A stretch of 64,000 nucleotides of DNA from Aquipuribacter sp051216895 (GCF_051216895.1 NZ_JBPKAO010000004.1:1-64000); one strand, 5' to 3'; positions 27,603 to 36,223 are shown, counted from the stretch's first letter. Made by a program: numbers and translations. The notes: generated by a model from the sequence alone, not told the origin.

Positions 27603-28669
27603 GCCCCGTAGGCCACCACGGCGCAGCGCCCGTCGCCACCGCGAGCCGCACCAGCACCCCCGGGGCTCGCCCCGGTCCCGGTGGTCCCCAGCAGCGCGGG
27701 CAGCCGCTCCGGCAGGTCCTCGAACGGGACGTCCTCGCCCAGCAGGTGGTCGAAGCCGGGGTCGGCGAGCAGCCGCAGCGCCAGGTCCAGCCGCGCGCCG
27801 TGGCTGCGGCGGTCGCGGCGGACCCTCGCCACGGCCCCCACCTGGCTGGGGCGGATCCCGACCCGACGGCTGTGGACGTCCTCGCCCAGCGGCACCGTGG
27901 GGGAGCGGGTGCCGAACCACGACACCTCGACCACCTCGCCGTCGTCGGGGGCCAGCCGCAGCGCCAGCGCGAGCCCGGCCGCGCTGGCCGAGGTGTGCAC
28001 CACGACGTCGTACGTGCCGACGTGCTCGGCCCCGGCCAGCTCCTCGGGGTGCCGGTAGCCGACGCCGAGGACCGACGCGGTGAGCGCGCGCTGCCGCTGC
28101 GGGTCGACCAGGTCCACGCTCGTGCCCGGGACCCCGGCGGCCAGGCGGGCCACGGACGCCCCGACCGTCCCCGCGCCCACCACCGCCACCCGGTCGCCCA
28201 GGGTGACCCCGGCGTCCCAGACCACGTTGAGGGCGGTCTCGACCGTCCCGGCCAGGACGGCCCGGCGGGCGGGCACGACCTCGGGGACCGGGTGCACGGC
28301 CGCGGCCGGGACGACGAACCGGTCGTGGTGCGGGTGCAGCACGAACACGTCGCGCCCCAGCAGGGCGTCCGGCCCCACCTCGACGGTCCCCACGGCCAGG
28401 TAGCCGTAGCTCACCGGCCCGGGCAGGTCGCCCACCTGGAACGGGGCCCGCATCCGTGCGGCGTGCTCGGGAGGAACCTCTCCCATGAGCACCGCGCGCT
28501 CCGTCCCCCGGCTGAGCCCGCTGAACCGGGTCCGCACCAGCACGTCGTCGGGTCCGGGGGCCGGGAGGCGGTGCTCGCGGAGCGCCGTGACGCCGGGACG
28601 TTCGACCCACAGGGAGCGGGCGGTGCCGGGGGAGGCCAGGGTGGGCTCGTGCTGACGGGTGCTGTCCAC
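27599..28669 (-). CDS. Medium-chain (BchC-like) dehydrogenase without catalytic zinc motif
   Basis: A 356-residue MDR-family protein. The FSGLSRGTERAVLMGEVP segment is typical of BchC-like members that lack the GHE zinc signature; the Rossmann part has VAVVGAGTVGASVARLA. The substrate is unknown. It opens the minus-strand operon that runs through PTPS-like, GT4, methyltransferase and flippase-like genes. Its GTG (28669) lies 21 bases inside the start of the divergent CDP-alcohol transferase gene; CAGGCT sits six bases upstream, so both genes may be leaderless. Confidence 0.87.
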   Translation of the reverse strand: MDSTRQHEPTLASPGTARSLWVERPGVTALREHRLPAPGPDDVLVRTRFSGLSRGTERAVLMGEVPPEHAARMRAPFQVGDLPGPVSYGYLAVGTVEVGPDALLGRDVFVLHPHHDRFVVPAAAVHPVPEVVPARRAVLAGTVETALNVVWDAGVTLGDRVAVVGAGTVGASVARLAAGVPGTSVDLVDPQRQRALTASVLGVGYRHPEELAGAEHVGTYDVVVHTSASAAGLALALRLAPDDGEVVEVSWFGTRSPTVPLGEDVHSRRVGIRPSQVGAVARVRRDRRSHGARLDLALRLLADPGFDHLLGEDVPFEDLPERLPALLGTTGTGASPGGAGAARGGDGRCAVVAYGA

Positions 28670-29218
28670 CGGGCGAGCCTGACACCGGCGGACCGCGTCA
28701 CGCTCGTCAGGGCGGGGCTCCTGGTCGTGGTCGCCGTGCTGGTGCTGGTCCGGCCCGCCGCCGGGGACCCCGCGGCGACGGGGTGGGCGTGGCTCGTCGT
28801 GGCCCTGGCCGCGCCGATGCTGCTGCTGGACGCGGTCGACGGGGCCGTCGCGCGGCGGACCGTCGTCACCGCGCGCGGGGCCCGGCTCGACATGGAGACC
28901 GACGCGGCGGCCGTGCTGGTGCTGGCGCTCGCCGCGGCCCCGGTGGTGGGGGTGTGGGTCGTGCTGGCGGGCGTGCTGCGGTACGGCTACGCCGGGGCCG
29001 GTCTGGTGCTGCCGGCGCTGCGGGCACCGCTGCCGTTCTCGCAGGCCCGGCGGGTGGTGGCGGGGGTGCAGGGCCCGGCCCTGCTGGCCGCGGTCGTGCC
29101 GGTCGTGCCGGTCACCTGGGCGGTGGCGGCGTGCGCCGTGGCGGTCTCGGCCCTGCTGTGGTCCTTCGGTCGCGATGTCGCGGGCCAGCTCCGCGGGGCC
29201 TACCGTCGGGTGCCATGA
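28649..29218 (+). CDS. CDP-alcohol phosphatidyltransferase
   Basis: A 189-residue membrane enzyme. The full catalytic signature DxxDGxxAR...GxxxDxxxD is visible in LLDAVDGAVARRT and GARLDMETDA. Four to five hydrophobic helices surround it. The family joins a CDP-activated lipid and an alcohol to make phospholipids or related lipids; which one cannot be told. Divergent from the dehydrogenase gene with overlapping starts; CAGGGT lies six bases before the GTG. Confidence 0.9.
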   Translation: MLTGAVHRASLTPADRVTLVRAGLLVVVAVLVLVRPAAGDPAATGWAWLVVALAAPMLLLDAVDGAVARRTVVTARGARLDMETDAAAVLVLALAAAPVVGVWVVLAGVLRYGYAGAGLVLPALRAPLPFSQARRVVAGVQGPALLAAVVPVVPVTWAVAACAVAVSALLWSFGRDVAGQLRGAYRRVP

Positions 29219-29379
29219 AGGTCCTGCTGATCGTCCTGCTCGCCCTCTGGCTGGGGCTCACCCTCGTCGGCCTGCTCATCGAGGGCCTGTTCTGGCTGCT
29301 CGTGATCGGCGTGGTGCTGTTCCTCGTCACCGCCGTCTGGGGCTGGTTCAAGGTCAGGGCCGTGGTCGCCCGCGACTAG
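29215..29379 (+). CDS. Small two-helix membrane protein (54 aa)
   Basis: Almost wholly hydrophobic: MKVLLIVLLALWLGLTLVGL, then a second helix and a short basic end (WFKVRAVVARD). The ATG overlaps the stop of the CDP-alcohol transferase (ATGA), so it is made with it. Function unknown; a helper of the membrane enzyme is possible. Confidence 0.75.
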   Translation: MKVLLIVLLALWLGLTLVGLLIEGLFWLLVIGVVLFLVTAVWGWFKVRAVVARD

Positions 29380-29415
29380 GGCGGCCGAGCGGCGCCCGAC
29401 CGCAGTCGGCCCTGC

Positions 29416-29895
29416 TCAGCCCTGGTCGAGGACGTACCCCCAGACCTGCTCGGCCCCGGTCTCGCCGGCGAGGAACGTGAACACCGTCGCCACCACGCCC
29501 AGGGCCGCGGCGACCCACGCGGTCACCCGCGGCCAGCGCGTGGTCGTCCCCAGCCGGCTGGTCAGCACCAGCGACACCACCGAGGCCACCGCGAACGCGA
29601 TGCCCAGGTTGACCACGTACAGGCCGTGACGGCCGTGCTCGAGCAGCAGCGCCGACGGCTCCTCGTACCCGAGCTGCACCTCGAGGGCGTTGCCGGCCTG
29701 CTGCGCGACCACGGCCGCCAGCGCCGCGGCCACGGCGCCCGCCGTCACCAGCGGGCCGTAGGCGGGGGCCCAGCTCCGCCGGGCCGCGACGAGCACCGCC
29801 CCCAGCGTCGACAGCGGCACGAGCACCACCACGGCGTGCACCACGAGCGGGTGCAGCGGCAGGCCGTTGAACGAGGAGAACAGCGTCGGCAGCAT
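29416..29895 (-). CDS. DUF2231 membrane protein
   Basis: A 159-residue protein with four hydrophobic helices and the DUF2231 mark GLPLHPLVVHAVVVLVPLS near the start, whose histidines could bind heme or metal. No function is known. It ends 37 bases from the oppositely oriented small membrane gene. CAGACT lies six bases before the ATG. Confidence 0.87.
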   Translation of the reverse strand: MLPTLFSSFNGLPLHPLVVHAVVVLVPLSTLGAVLVAARRSWAPAYGPLVTAGAVAAALAAVVAQQAGNALEVQLGYEEPSALLLEHGRHGLYVVNLGIAFAVASVVSLVLTSRLGTTTRWPRVTAWVAAALGVVATVFTFLAGETGAEQVWGYVLDQG

Positions 29896-29916
29896 CCCCG
29901 CAGTCTGCCTCGCGGC

Positions 29917-30708
29917 TCAGGCGACCCGCACGGGGTCCCCGACGGCGACCGACCCCGGGGCGACGACCTCGGCGTCGACGCCGAAGCGGACCTCACGCTC
30001 GACGAGCCGGTCGGGGACCAGCAGGCCCAGGGGGTCCCAGTCCTCGCGCGTCCCGTGCCCCGGTCGCAGCCGGACCACGGCGCAGCGGGGGACCGTGGCC
30101 CGGACCGCCAGCTCCGTCCCGCCGACCAGCAGCCGGGCCCCCACCCACCGGTCCTCGGCGAACGGTGGGGCGTCCCCGGTGTCCACGACCAGGTTCGCTC
30201 GCCACCGCTCGGCGTCGTCCAGCAGGGCGGAGGTGGCGGTGGGCAGCCCCGCGCGGGCGGCGACCTCGCGCAGGGACGACGTCGTCACGACGGTCACCCC
30301 GCCCGCGTAGACGACGTCGCGGGGTGCCGCCTCCGTCAGGACCACCGCCCGCCCCAGGTACGCCGACAGGGCCTCCCCCCACGGCCCGTCCAGCACCGTC
30401 AGCTCGGGCTCACGGCCCCAGTAGTCGGCCCGGACCCGCACCGACCCCGTGACGGGAGCGGAGACGGGGTCGGCCCCGGGGACGTGGAGCGTGAGGACGT
30501 CCACCGCCGGCTGCCGGTCGGTCGTGACCTCCACCCGCAGCGCCAGCAGCGACGGGTTCTCCACCGTGCGCAGCACCCGGCGGGCGACGGGGTCGAGGAG
30601 GGCGAACCGGCGGTCGCCCTCGGGGCCGTTGCCGGTCAGCCGGAACGAGCGCGGGCGGTGGCGTGAGCCACCCTTCAGCGGGCTGAGCCCGAGGGCGGCG
30701 ACGTGCAC
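29917..30708 (-). CDS. MOSC domain protein (263 aa)
   Basis: An N-terminal MOSC beta-barrel domain (LGLSPLKGG, then GPEGDRRFALLDP) and the MOSC core with RWRANLVVDTGD, and a conserved Cys in VPRCAVVRLRPGHG that would bind sulfur or molybdenum cofactor. This layout is like YcbX/mARC-type proteins that reduce N-hydroxylated compounds. It is leaderless-like: TACCCT lies six bases before the GTG at 30708. The 74 bases to the divergent GGDEF gene hold both promoters. Confidence 0.88.
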   Translation of the reverse strand: MHVAALGLSPLKGGSRHRPRSFRLTGNGPEGDRRFALLDPVARRVLRTVENPSLLALRVEVTTDRQPAVDVLTLHVPGADPVSAPVTGSVRVRADYWGREPELTVLDGPWGEALSAYLGRAVVLTEAAPRDVVYAGGVTVVTTSSLREVAARAGLPTATSALLDDAERWRANLVVDTGDAPPFAEDRWVGARLLVGGTELAVRATVPRCAVVRLRPGHGTREDWDPLGLLVPDRLVEREVRFGVDAEVVAPGSVAVGDPVRVA

Positions 30709-30782
30709 GCGGAGAGGGTACGACCCCGCGCGACGCTCCCGGGCGCGGGACAGGACGCCCGCCCCCGGTGCACGATGACCTG

Positions 30783-31934
30783 GTGGCGGCGCAGGGTAGT
30801 GCAGAGGTGACCGACAGCGACCGTCGGGTCGTCGGTCGGCACGACCACCCCCAGCCCTTCACGGGCATCCGGAGCACCTGGGGCGACGGGCTGCTCATCG
30901 CCATCGCGGGCCTCATGCTCCTGTACTGGACCTACGTCGTGATCCACCTGCTGGACGAGCAGGACGAGCACAACGTGGTGCTGGCCTGGGTGGACGGGCT
31001 CAGCGGGGTGGCGGCGGTGGTCGTGCTGGCGCTGCTGGCCCTGCTGCGTCCCGACCGCGGCGGCCGGCTGCTGCTGACCGCCCTGCTGTCGACGGCGGCG
31101 GCGGCCAACGCCGTCGCGCACCTGTGGGTGAGCCAGGACCTCGTGAACACCGTGCTCGTGGTCATCGTGCTGCTCGTGGTGGCGGCCGGCATCACGTCGA
31201 GCCCCGTCGCGGCCGGGCTCGTGGCCGCGCTGTGGCTGGGCTGGTTCGCCGCCACGAGCGGCCAGGTCTCCGACCCCGACTGGACCCGGCACCTGTCCGA
31301 CGTGGCCGTGGCCACCCTGGCCGGGCTGATGCTGCACGTCGGGCGCCGCATGACGATGCTCAAGCTGCTGCGGGCGCAGGCGGAGCTGGAGCGGCTCACC
31401 GAGCACGACGACCTGACGGGGCTGGCCAACCGGCGCGGGTTCTTCGCGGTGATGCGGCGGGCGCTGACCCAGGCCGAGCGGGGCGGGGGCCGTCGTCTGG
31501 TGGTCCTGTACTGCGACGTCGACGGTCTCAAGCTGGTCAACGACACCCGCGGCCACGAGGCGGGTGACGCGCTGCTGGTGTCGGTCGCGGACCGGCTGCG
31601 TGCGGAGTTCTCCGACGCCGAGGTCGTCGCGCGGCTCGGCGGGGACGAGTTCGGCGTGGTGCTGCTGACGGCGGACGGCGCGGACGCGCCGGCCGAGGCG
31701 GCGGCCCGGGCCCGACGGGTGCGTGACGACACCGTCGACGCCGTCTGGTCCCTGTCCGTGGGGGCCGCGTCCAGCGACGAGCTGCGGCGCCCGCCGCCGG
31801 CCGGCCCGGGCGGGCGACCCCCCGGCCCGGGCGGGACCTGGCCCGGTCCGGACCTGGTCGGGGCCGTGGTGGGCCTGGCCGACGAGCGGATGTACGAGGC
31901 CAAGCGGTCCCGGCCGGAGCGTCCCCGCCCCTGA
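30783..31934 (+). CDS. Membrane diguanylate cyclase (GGDEF)
   Basis: A 383-residue protein with about six N-terminal membrane helices (residues 30-190) and a C-terminal GGDEF domain with an intact RLGGDEFGVVLL active site and DLTGLANRRGF. It should make cyclic di-GMP. The RxxD inhibitory site is absent at its usual place. The domain end is interrupted by a Gly/Pro-rich loop before the last helix. GTG 30783 is preferred because CACGAT lies six bases upstream; GTG 30768 is an alternative. Confidence 0.92.
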   Translation: MAAQGSAEVTDSDRRVVGRHDHPQPFTGIRSTWGDGLLIAIAGLMLLYWTYVVIHLLDEQDEHNVVLAWVDGLSGVAAVVVLALLALLRPDRGGRLLLTALLSTAAAANAVAHLWVSQDLVNTVLVVIVLLVVAAGITSSPVAAGLVAALWLGWFAATSGQVSDPDWTRHLSDVAVATLAGLMLHVGRRMTMLKLLRAQAELERLTEHDDLTGLANRRGFFAVMRRALTQAERGGGRRLVVLYCDVDGLKLVNDTRGHEAGDALLVSVADRLRAEFSDAEVVARLGGDEFGVVLLTADGADAPAEAAARARRVRDDTVDAVWSLSVGAASSDELRRPPPAGPGGRPPGPGGTWPGPDLVGAVVGLADERMYEAKRSRPERPRP

Positions 31935-31948
31935 CGGCCGCACCGGCA

Positions 31949-31991
31949 CGGCCGCCCGGACCGACGGCCGCCCGGACCGACGGCCGCCCGG
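31949..31991. repeat. 16-bp direct repeat between convergent genes
   Basis: Two exact copies of CGGCCGCCCGGACCGA (31949-31964, 31965-31980) and an 11-base partial third fill the gap between the GGDEF and MOSC genes. Confidence 0.8.
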
Positions 31992-31998
31992 GCCTCCG

Positions 31999-32532
31999 TC
32001 AGAGGACCGGGGGCGACCCCGACCCCTGCTCCAGGACGACGACCTCGTCACCGGCCCGGACCGTCCCGCCCACCTCGACCACCGCGAACACCCCGACGCG
32101 GCCGACGGGCACGCCGTCGGCGTCCAACGACAGCCCCACCCGGTCGGTCGAGGGGTCCTCGTGCCGGGGGAACCGGAGGCCGGTGACCACCAGGACCGCC
32201 ACCGGTCCCAGCCGCAACCGGGTCCGCAGCGGCAGCGACAGCAGGTCCACCCCCCGGGTCGTCACGTTCTCGCCCAGGTAGCCGTCGGCCACGTCGGCGC
32301 CAGCGGCACGCAGCAGGTCGTAGCGCTCCACGCCCACCAGGTGCACCTCGCGGGACCGCCGGGTGCCGGCGTGCAGGTCGCCGACCGCGCCGTGGGAGGC
32401 CCGCAGGGTCAGCGCGTCCACGGCGGGCTTCGCGAACCCGCGCTCCGGCCTCGCGGCGACGCTGCGCACGGCCAGGACCACCGCCCCGTCGTCACGCGCC
32501 ACGCCGTCGTCCACGTCCCTGCGCTCGCCCAC
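31999..32532 (-). CDS. MOSC domain protein lacking cysteine (177 aa)
   Basis: A stand-alone MOSC domain: GAVGDLHAGTRRSREVHLVG, GYLGENVTTRG, then VTGLRFPRHEDPS. Family members normally have a Cys in that last segment; this protein has no Cys at all, so sulfur carriage by the usual residue is unlikely. It may still bind a cofactor. Start taken at GTG 32532, with GATGGT six bases upstream. Confidence 0.85.
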   Translation of the reverse strand: MGERRDVDDGVARDDGAVVLAVRSVAARPERGFAKPAVDALTLRASHGAVGDLHAGTRRSREVHLVGVERYDLLRAAGADVADGYLGENVTTRGVDLLSLPLRTRLRLGPVAVLVVTGLRFPRHEDPSTDRVGLSLDADGVPVGRVGVFAVVEVGGTVRAGDEVVVLEQGSGSPPVL

Positions 32533-32580
32533 GTCCCCACCATCGCGCACTCCGGCCCCGGTGTGGGCCACAGTGGTGCC

Positions 32581-33525
32581 GTGGCAGCAGGAGGACGGGA
32601 CCAGCGCGGACCGATGGAACGGCTCACCCAGATCCTGTTCGTCCTGTCGCGCTCGCCCGGGCGCACCGCCACGACCGAGCGTCTGCTGGAGCACGTGGAG
32701 TACGGCTCGGACCGGCCGGAGGACCGCCGTCGGCAGCTGACGCGCGACATCCGCCACCTCACCGACCTGGGCTGGGAGATCGCCGCGGTCGGCGACGAGG
32801 GCGAGGCGGGGCGCTACCGCCTCGTCGCCGGCGACCTGCGGCTGCGGGTCGACTTCTCCGCCGCCGAGCAGGCCGAGCTGCAGCGCGCGGCCCGGGTCGC
32901 CCAGCTGTCCGGGATCGCCGCCGACCTGGGGCCGGGGCCGGATGCCCCCCGCTCGTTCGTGCCCCGCACCGACCACGTCGCCGCGCTCGACACGGTCCAG
33001 CGGGCCGTCCAGGCGCACTGCCTGCTGGGCTTCGACTACGGCGGCCGACCTCGGCAGGTGCACCCGCACCGGGTCCACCTGCGCACCGGTGGGTGGTACC
33101 TGCGGGCCCGTGAGGTCGACGGCGACGACGTCAAGACGTTCCGGCTGGACCGCCTCGTCGACGTGGTCCTGGGGCAGCCCGGCACCGCCGAGGTCCCGCC
33201 GCCCGACGCCCACCTGCGCATCGACCCGATCGCCTGGCCGGTGGACCCGCCGCTGGTGGCGGCGGTGGCCACGACGACGGAGCACGTGCCCCACGTGACG
33301 TCGATGTTCGCCGGGCCCGACCCGGACGCCGTCACGACCGAGGCCGACCCGGGGGCGGCGGGTGGTCACGAGGGTGAGGTGGTGCTGCGGGTCCCGGTGA
33401 CCAACCGCTCGGCCTTCCGGGGCCGGTTGTTCGAGCTGGGCAGCCGGGTGCGGCTGCTGGGGCCGGCCGAGCTGCGCGACGAGGTCCGCGAGCACCTGGT
33501 GGCCGTGGCGGAGGGTCGGCGGTGA
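32581..33525 (+). CDS. WYL-domain transcriptional regulator (PafB-like)
   Basis: A 314-residue protein with an N-terminal winged helix (MERLTQILFVLSRSPGR to LTRDIRHLTDLGWEI), a WYL domain (GFDYGGRPRQVHPHRVHLRT, GWYLRAREVDGDDVKTFRLD) and a WCX-like C-terminus. With the next gene it resembles PafBC, the pair that activates DNA-damage genes in mycobacteria, but proteasome genes and tatAC are not adjacent here. GTG 32581 (CACAGT six bases upstream) is chosen; ATG 32614 is possible. Confidence 0.88.
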   Translation: MAAGGRDQRGPMERLTQILFVLSRSPGRTATTERLLEHVEYGSDRPEDRRRQLTRDIRHLTDLGWEIAAVGDEGEAGRYRLVAGDLRLRVDFSAAEQAELQRAARVAQLSGIAADLGPGPDAPRSFVPRTDHVAALDTVQRAVQAHCLLGFDYGGRPRQVHPHRVHLRTGGWYLRAREVDGDDVKTFRLDRLVDVVLGQPGTAEVPPPDAHLRIDPIAWPVDPPLVAAVATTTEHVPHVTSMFAGPDPDAVTTEADPGAAGGHEGEVVLRVPVTNRSAFRGRLFELGSRVRLLGPAELRDEVREHLVAVAEGRR

Positions 33526-34517
33526 GCGGGTCGGTGGCGCTGTACGCGCGTCGGCTGGCCCACGTGCCCGGGGCGCTGCGGCTGCTGCGCCTGCACCCCG
33601 ACGGCCTGCCGATCGCCCGGGTGGCCGAGGAGCTCGAGGTGCCCGAGACCCAGCTCCGTGAGGAGCTCGAGGTGTTCTTCCTGGCCGACGTCGTCGACAC
33701 CGGCTCGGTCGGGCTGCGCTCGTGCGCGCTGGAGTTCCTGGCCTCCGGCCCGGACGGCGGGCTGGCCGAGGCCGACCTGGCCGACGCGCAGGTCGTCCGG
33801 CTCACCGACGACAGCCCGTTCGACGAGCTGGGGGTGGCGTTCCTGTCCGCGTCGGACCTGGGCGTGCTGTACCGGGCCGCGTCGGAGCTGTCGGCGCTGG
33901 AGCCCGACAACGAGGTGCTGGCGGCGGCCGTGGCCCGGTTGGGGACCTCCGTGCTCGGCGGGGTCGAGGGTCGGGGCGGGTTCATGGCCGACGTGGCCGC
34001 CGACCTGAGGACCGCGGCGACGCAGCACCGCCGCGTCCGGATCACCTACGCCCGCGCCTGGCAGCCAGGGGTCGTGGAGCGCGTCGTCGAGCCGTGGCGG
34101 GTGGTCAGCACCCGCCGCGGCTACGAGGTCGACGCGGGCCCGCTCGACGCCGACGGGGGACTGCGCACCTACCTGGTGTCGGGGGTCCGGGCGCACGAGG
34201 TCCTGGACGAGACGTTCGCGCGGCCCGCCGACGCCGACGACCGGATCGCCGCCGCGCGGCGCGAGGTCCCCGTCCGGCTCGTGGTGCCCGCCGACCGGGT
34301 GTGGGTCGCCGAGCGGTTCGCGGAGTCGGTGACGGTCGAGCAGTCCGACGCCGACGGCGTCCAGGTCGTGGCCGGGGTGCTGCCCCCGGTCCGGGACCGG
34401 GTCGGGCTGCTGCTGGCGGTCGCGGGCGGCGGGGCGTTCGTCGTCGACCCGCCCGACCTGCGCGACACCGACCGCGAGACGGCACGCCGGTTGCTGGAGC
34501 ACCACGGGCTCGCCTGA
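33522..34517 (+). CDS. WYL-domain transcriptional regulator (PafC-like)
   Basis: A 331-residue partner of the previous gene, overlapping it by 4 bases (GTGA). The N-terminal helix-turn-helix (GLPIARVAEELEVPETQLRE) is followed by a WYL domain (RRVRITYARAWQPGVVERVV; RRGYEVDAGPLDADGG) and C-terminal WCX domain. The pair probably acts as a heterodimer, as PafB and PafC do; the bound ligand is thought to be a nucleic-acid product. Confidence 0.88.
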   Translation: MSGSVALYARRLAHVPGALRLLRLHPDGLPIARVAEELEVPETQLREELEVFFLADVVDTGSVGLRSCALEFLASGPDGGLAEADLADAQVVRLTDDSPFDELGVAFLSASDLGVLYRAASELSALEPDNEVLAAAVARLGTSVLGGVEGRGGFMADVAADLRTAATQHRRVRITYARAWQPGVVERVVEPWRVVSTRRGYEVDAGPLDADGGLRTYLVSGVRAHEVLDETFARPADADDRIAAARREVPVRLVVPADRVWVAERFAESVTVEQSDADGVQVVAGVLPPVRDRVGLLLAVAGGGAFVVDPPDLRDTDRETARRLLEHHGLA

Positions 34518-34570
34518 GGCCGCCGGCACGCCGCAGGGTGTCGACCGGGCCCGCGGCGGCTGACCCGGGC

Positions 34571-35377
34571 TCAGGCCGGTGGTGCGTCGGTGACGGCGTC
34601 GACGAGCCGGGTCAGCCGCTCGGCGACCTCGCCCAGGCCGTCCGTCGGCTGCAGGTGGCCGTCGAGGTAGACGTCGCGGCGGACCTCCACCATGAGCGAG
34701 GCGACCCGCAGGTCCCGCTGCCAGTGGCGCATCGGCGTGTACGTCCCGGCGAACGGCTGGTCGAGGTCGACGTCCAGCCCGGCGAAGGCCTCCCGGGCGG
34801 CCGCCCGCAACCACGCCGGGGTGTGCTGCGGGTCGGTGCCCAGGCAGACCTGCGGTCGCCGCGCCGCCCGCTCGGGGTCGCCCGCGGTCTCGTAGGGCAG
34901 GGGCTCGGCCGGGAAGGAGTGGACGTCGAGTAGCACCGCCCGGCCGCACACCCCGAGCCGGTCGTGCACGAGGTCGGCGACGCCCTCGGCGTGGGGGCGG
35001 AACCAGGTCGCCAGCAGGTCGGCCTCGTGGCCGGCGTCGGGTCGGCGCAGCACCCGGCCGTCGGACGTGCGGGTGTAGACGGCCCCCATGCCGACCGCCC
35101 GCATCGGCTCGCGGACGTCGGGGAAGCGCTCGGGGTCCACGACCAGGCGCGACCACGGGTTCACCCACCGCCAGGGCCGCACCCGGGCGGCTCCGGCGGC
35201 GGCCGCGGCCAGCAGGTCGGTGGCGGTGTCCGTCATCCGGTCCAGCTCCTGCTCCAGGTCCGGGTCGTCGAGCAGGAGCCCGGCGCGGGCGACCGCCGGC
35301 ACCGCGCGTAAGGCGTGCGGGACGTGCAGGACCACGGGCGAGCGGGGGTCGCCGGGCAGCAGCGGGGGGCGGGGCAC
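34571..35377 (-). CDS. N-formylglutamate amidohydrolase family protein
   Basis: A 268-residue protein with family marks SPVVLHVPHALRAVPA, NPWSRLVVDPERFPD and LLDVHSFPAEPLPYE, and QPFAGTYTP. The family has a zinc-carboxypeptidase-like fold and cleaves N-formyl amino acids, typically in histidine breakdown; no hut genes are near, so the substrate is open. I place the start at GTG 35377: TAGCGT (35385-35390) lies seven bases upstream, which fits a leaderless message, while the longer frame to 35407 would place that box inside the gene. Confidence 0.85.
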   Translation of the reverse strand: MPRPPLLPGDPRSPVVLHVPHALRAVPAVARAGLLLDDPDLEQELDRMTDTATDLLAAAAAGAARVRPWRWVNPWSRLVVDPERFPDVREPMRAVGMGAVYTRTSDGRVLRRPDAGHEADLLATWFRPHAEGVADLVHDRLGVCGRAVLLDVHSFPAEPLPYETAGDPERAARRPQVCLGTDPQHTPAWLRAAAREAFAGLDVDLDQPFAGTYTPMRHWQRDLRVASLMVEVRRDVYLDGHLQPTDGLGEVAERLTRLVDAVTDAPPA

Positions 35378-35462
35378 GGGTCGGACGCTATCGACCGGCG
35401 TGCGCACGGCCGGCTCGGCCCAGCGGCGCCGGGCTTCACCGGCTGCGCTGCCCCGCGACGGC

Positions 35463-36119
35463 TCACCCCAGCAGGGCCGGGCGACCGGGGTGGTCGTGCC
35501 TCACCACCAGGTCGGCACGGTCGGCCGGGTCGCACTCGTCGACGTACCGCGCCCACGCCCCCGGCCGTGGGTCGCCCACGTCGGGGAAGCGCCGGGCCAG
35601 CGCCGCGGGCGAGGTGATGAGGTGCACCGCGACGTCCAGGCCGCCGCCCAGCTCCCACCGCAGCAGGTGGGGCCCGTCCACGAGGAGCAGGGCGCCCGGT
35701 GCGGCGGGGCGGACGCGCTCGCGGGCCGCCCTGTCGGTGAACGGGTCGCGCAGCCGCGGCAGCCACGTCATGACGGCCGGGTCGGCGACCGGGTCCAGCA
35801 CCTCGCGCCGCAGCGCCGCCCAGTCCACCCACCGGTCGAACGCGGCGTCCACGTCGTGCGGTCCCCACTCCAGGCGCACCGAGCGCCGGTGCAGGAAGTC
35901 GGCCGCGCGCACCCGCAGCACGGCCACGCCCTGCGCCAGCGCGGTCTCCGCGACGGCGCCGGCGACCGCGTCCGTCTCGGCGTCCACGGCACCGTCCACA
36001 CCGAGCCTCACCGCCACCCCGGCGGACCTGGCCGGGGCGAGCAGCGGTGCGGCCCGCTCGACGGCGAGGGCCGCCAGCCCCTCCGGGGTGAGCGGCCGCA
36101 CCGCCGAGACCTCGCCCAC
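35463..36119 (-). CDS. Uridine kinase-like protein without a P-loop lysine
   Basis: A 218-residue protein with the outline of a nucleoside kinase: a first strand and loop, GVDGAVDAETDAVAGAV, where the Walker A GxxGxGKT should be; a conserved-looking FLHRRSVRLEWGP segment; ALLLVDGPHLLR as a Walker B-like strand; and a final region with DECDPADRADLVVRHDHP. The P-loop Lys and Ser/Thr are missing, so ordinary ATP use is doubtful. GTG 36119 fits a leaderless start (TACCGT seven bases upstream). Confidence 0.7.
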   Translation of the reverse strand: MGEVSAVRPLTPEGLAALAVERAAPLLAPARSAGVAVRLGVDGAVDAETDAVAGAVAETALAQGVAVLRVRAADFLHRRSVRLEWGPHDVDAAFDRWVDWAALRREVLDPVADPAVMTWLPRLRDPFTDRAARERVRPAAPGALLLVDGPHLLRWELGGGLDVAVHLITSPAALARRFPDVGDPRPGAWARYVDECDPADRADLVVRHDHPGRPALLG

Positions 36120-36126
36120 ACCCACC

Positions 36127-36217
36127 ACGGTAGGGCGGCCCGTCCTCGGGCCCCGCCGTGGCCCGTCCACCGGGTCAGGACCCACCGCGGGCCCTCGACG
36201 CGGGCCGTCACTACCGT
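36127..36217. promoter_or_regulatory. Divergent pair of leaderless-type -10 boxes
   Basis: TACCGT on the minus strand (36132-36127) lies seven bases before GTG 36119, and TACCGT on the plus strand (36212-36217) lies six bases before ATG 36224. The two boxes are identical. No Shine-Dalgarno sequence precedes either start. Confidence 0.6.
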
Positions 36218-36223
36218 GGGCCC

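Noticed and set aside
32581..34517. PafBC within a proteasome locus
   Set aside because: The WYL pair resembles PafBC, but pafA, prc and tatAC genes are absent on both sides, so only the protein family is claimed.
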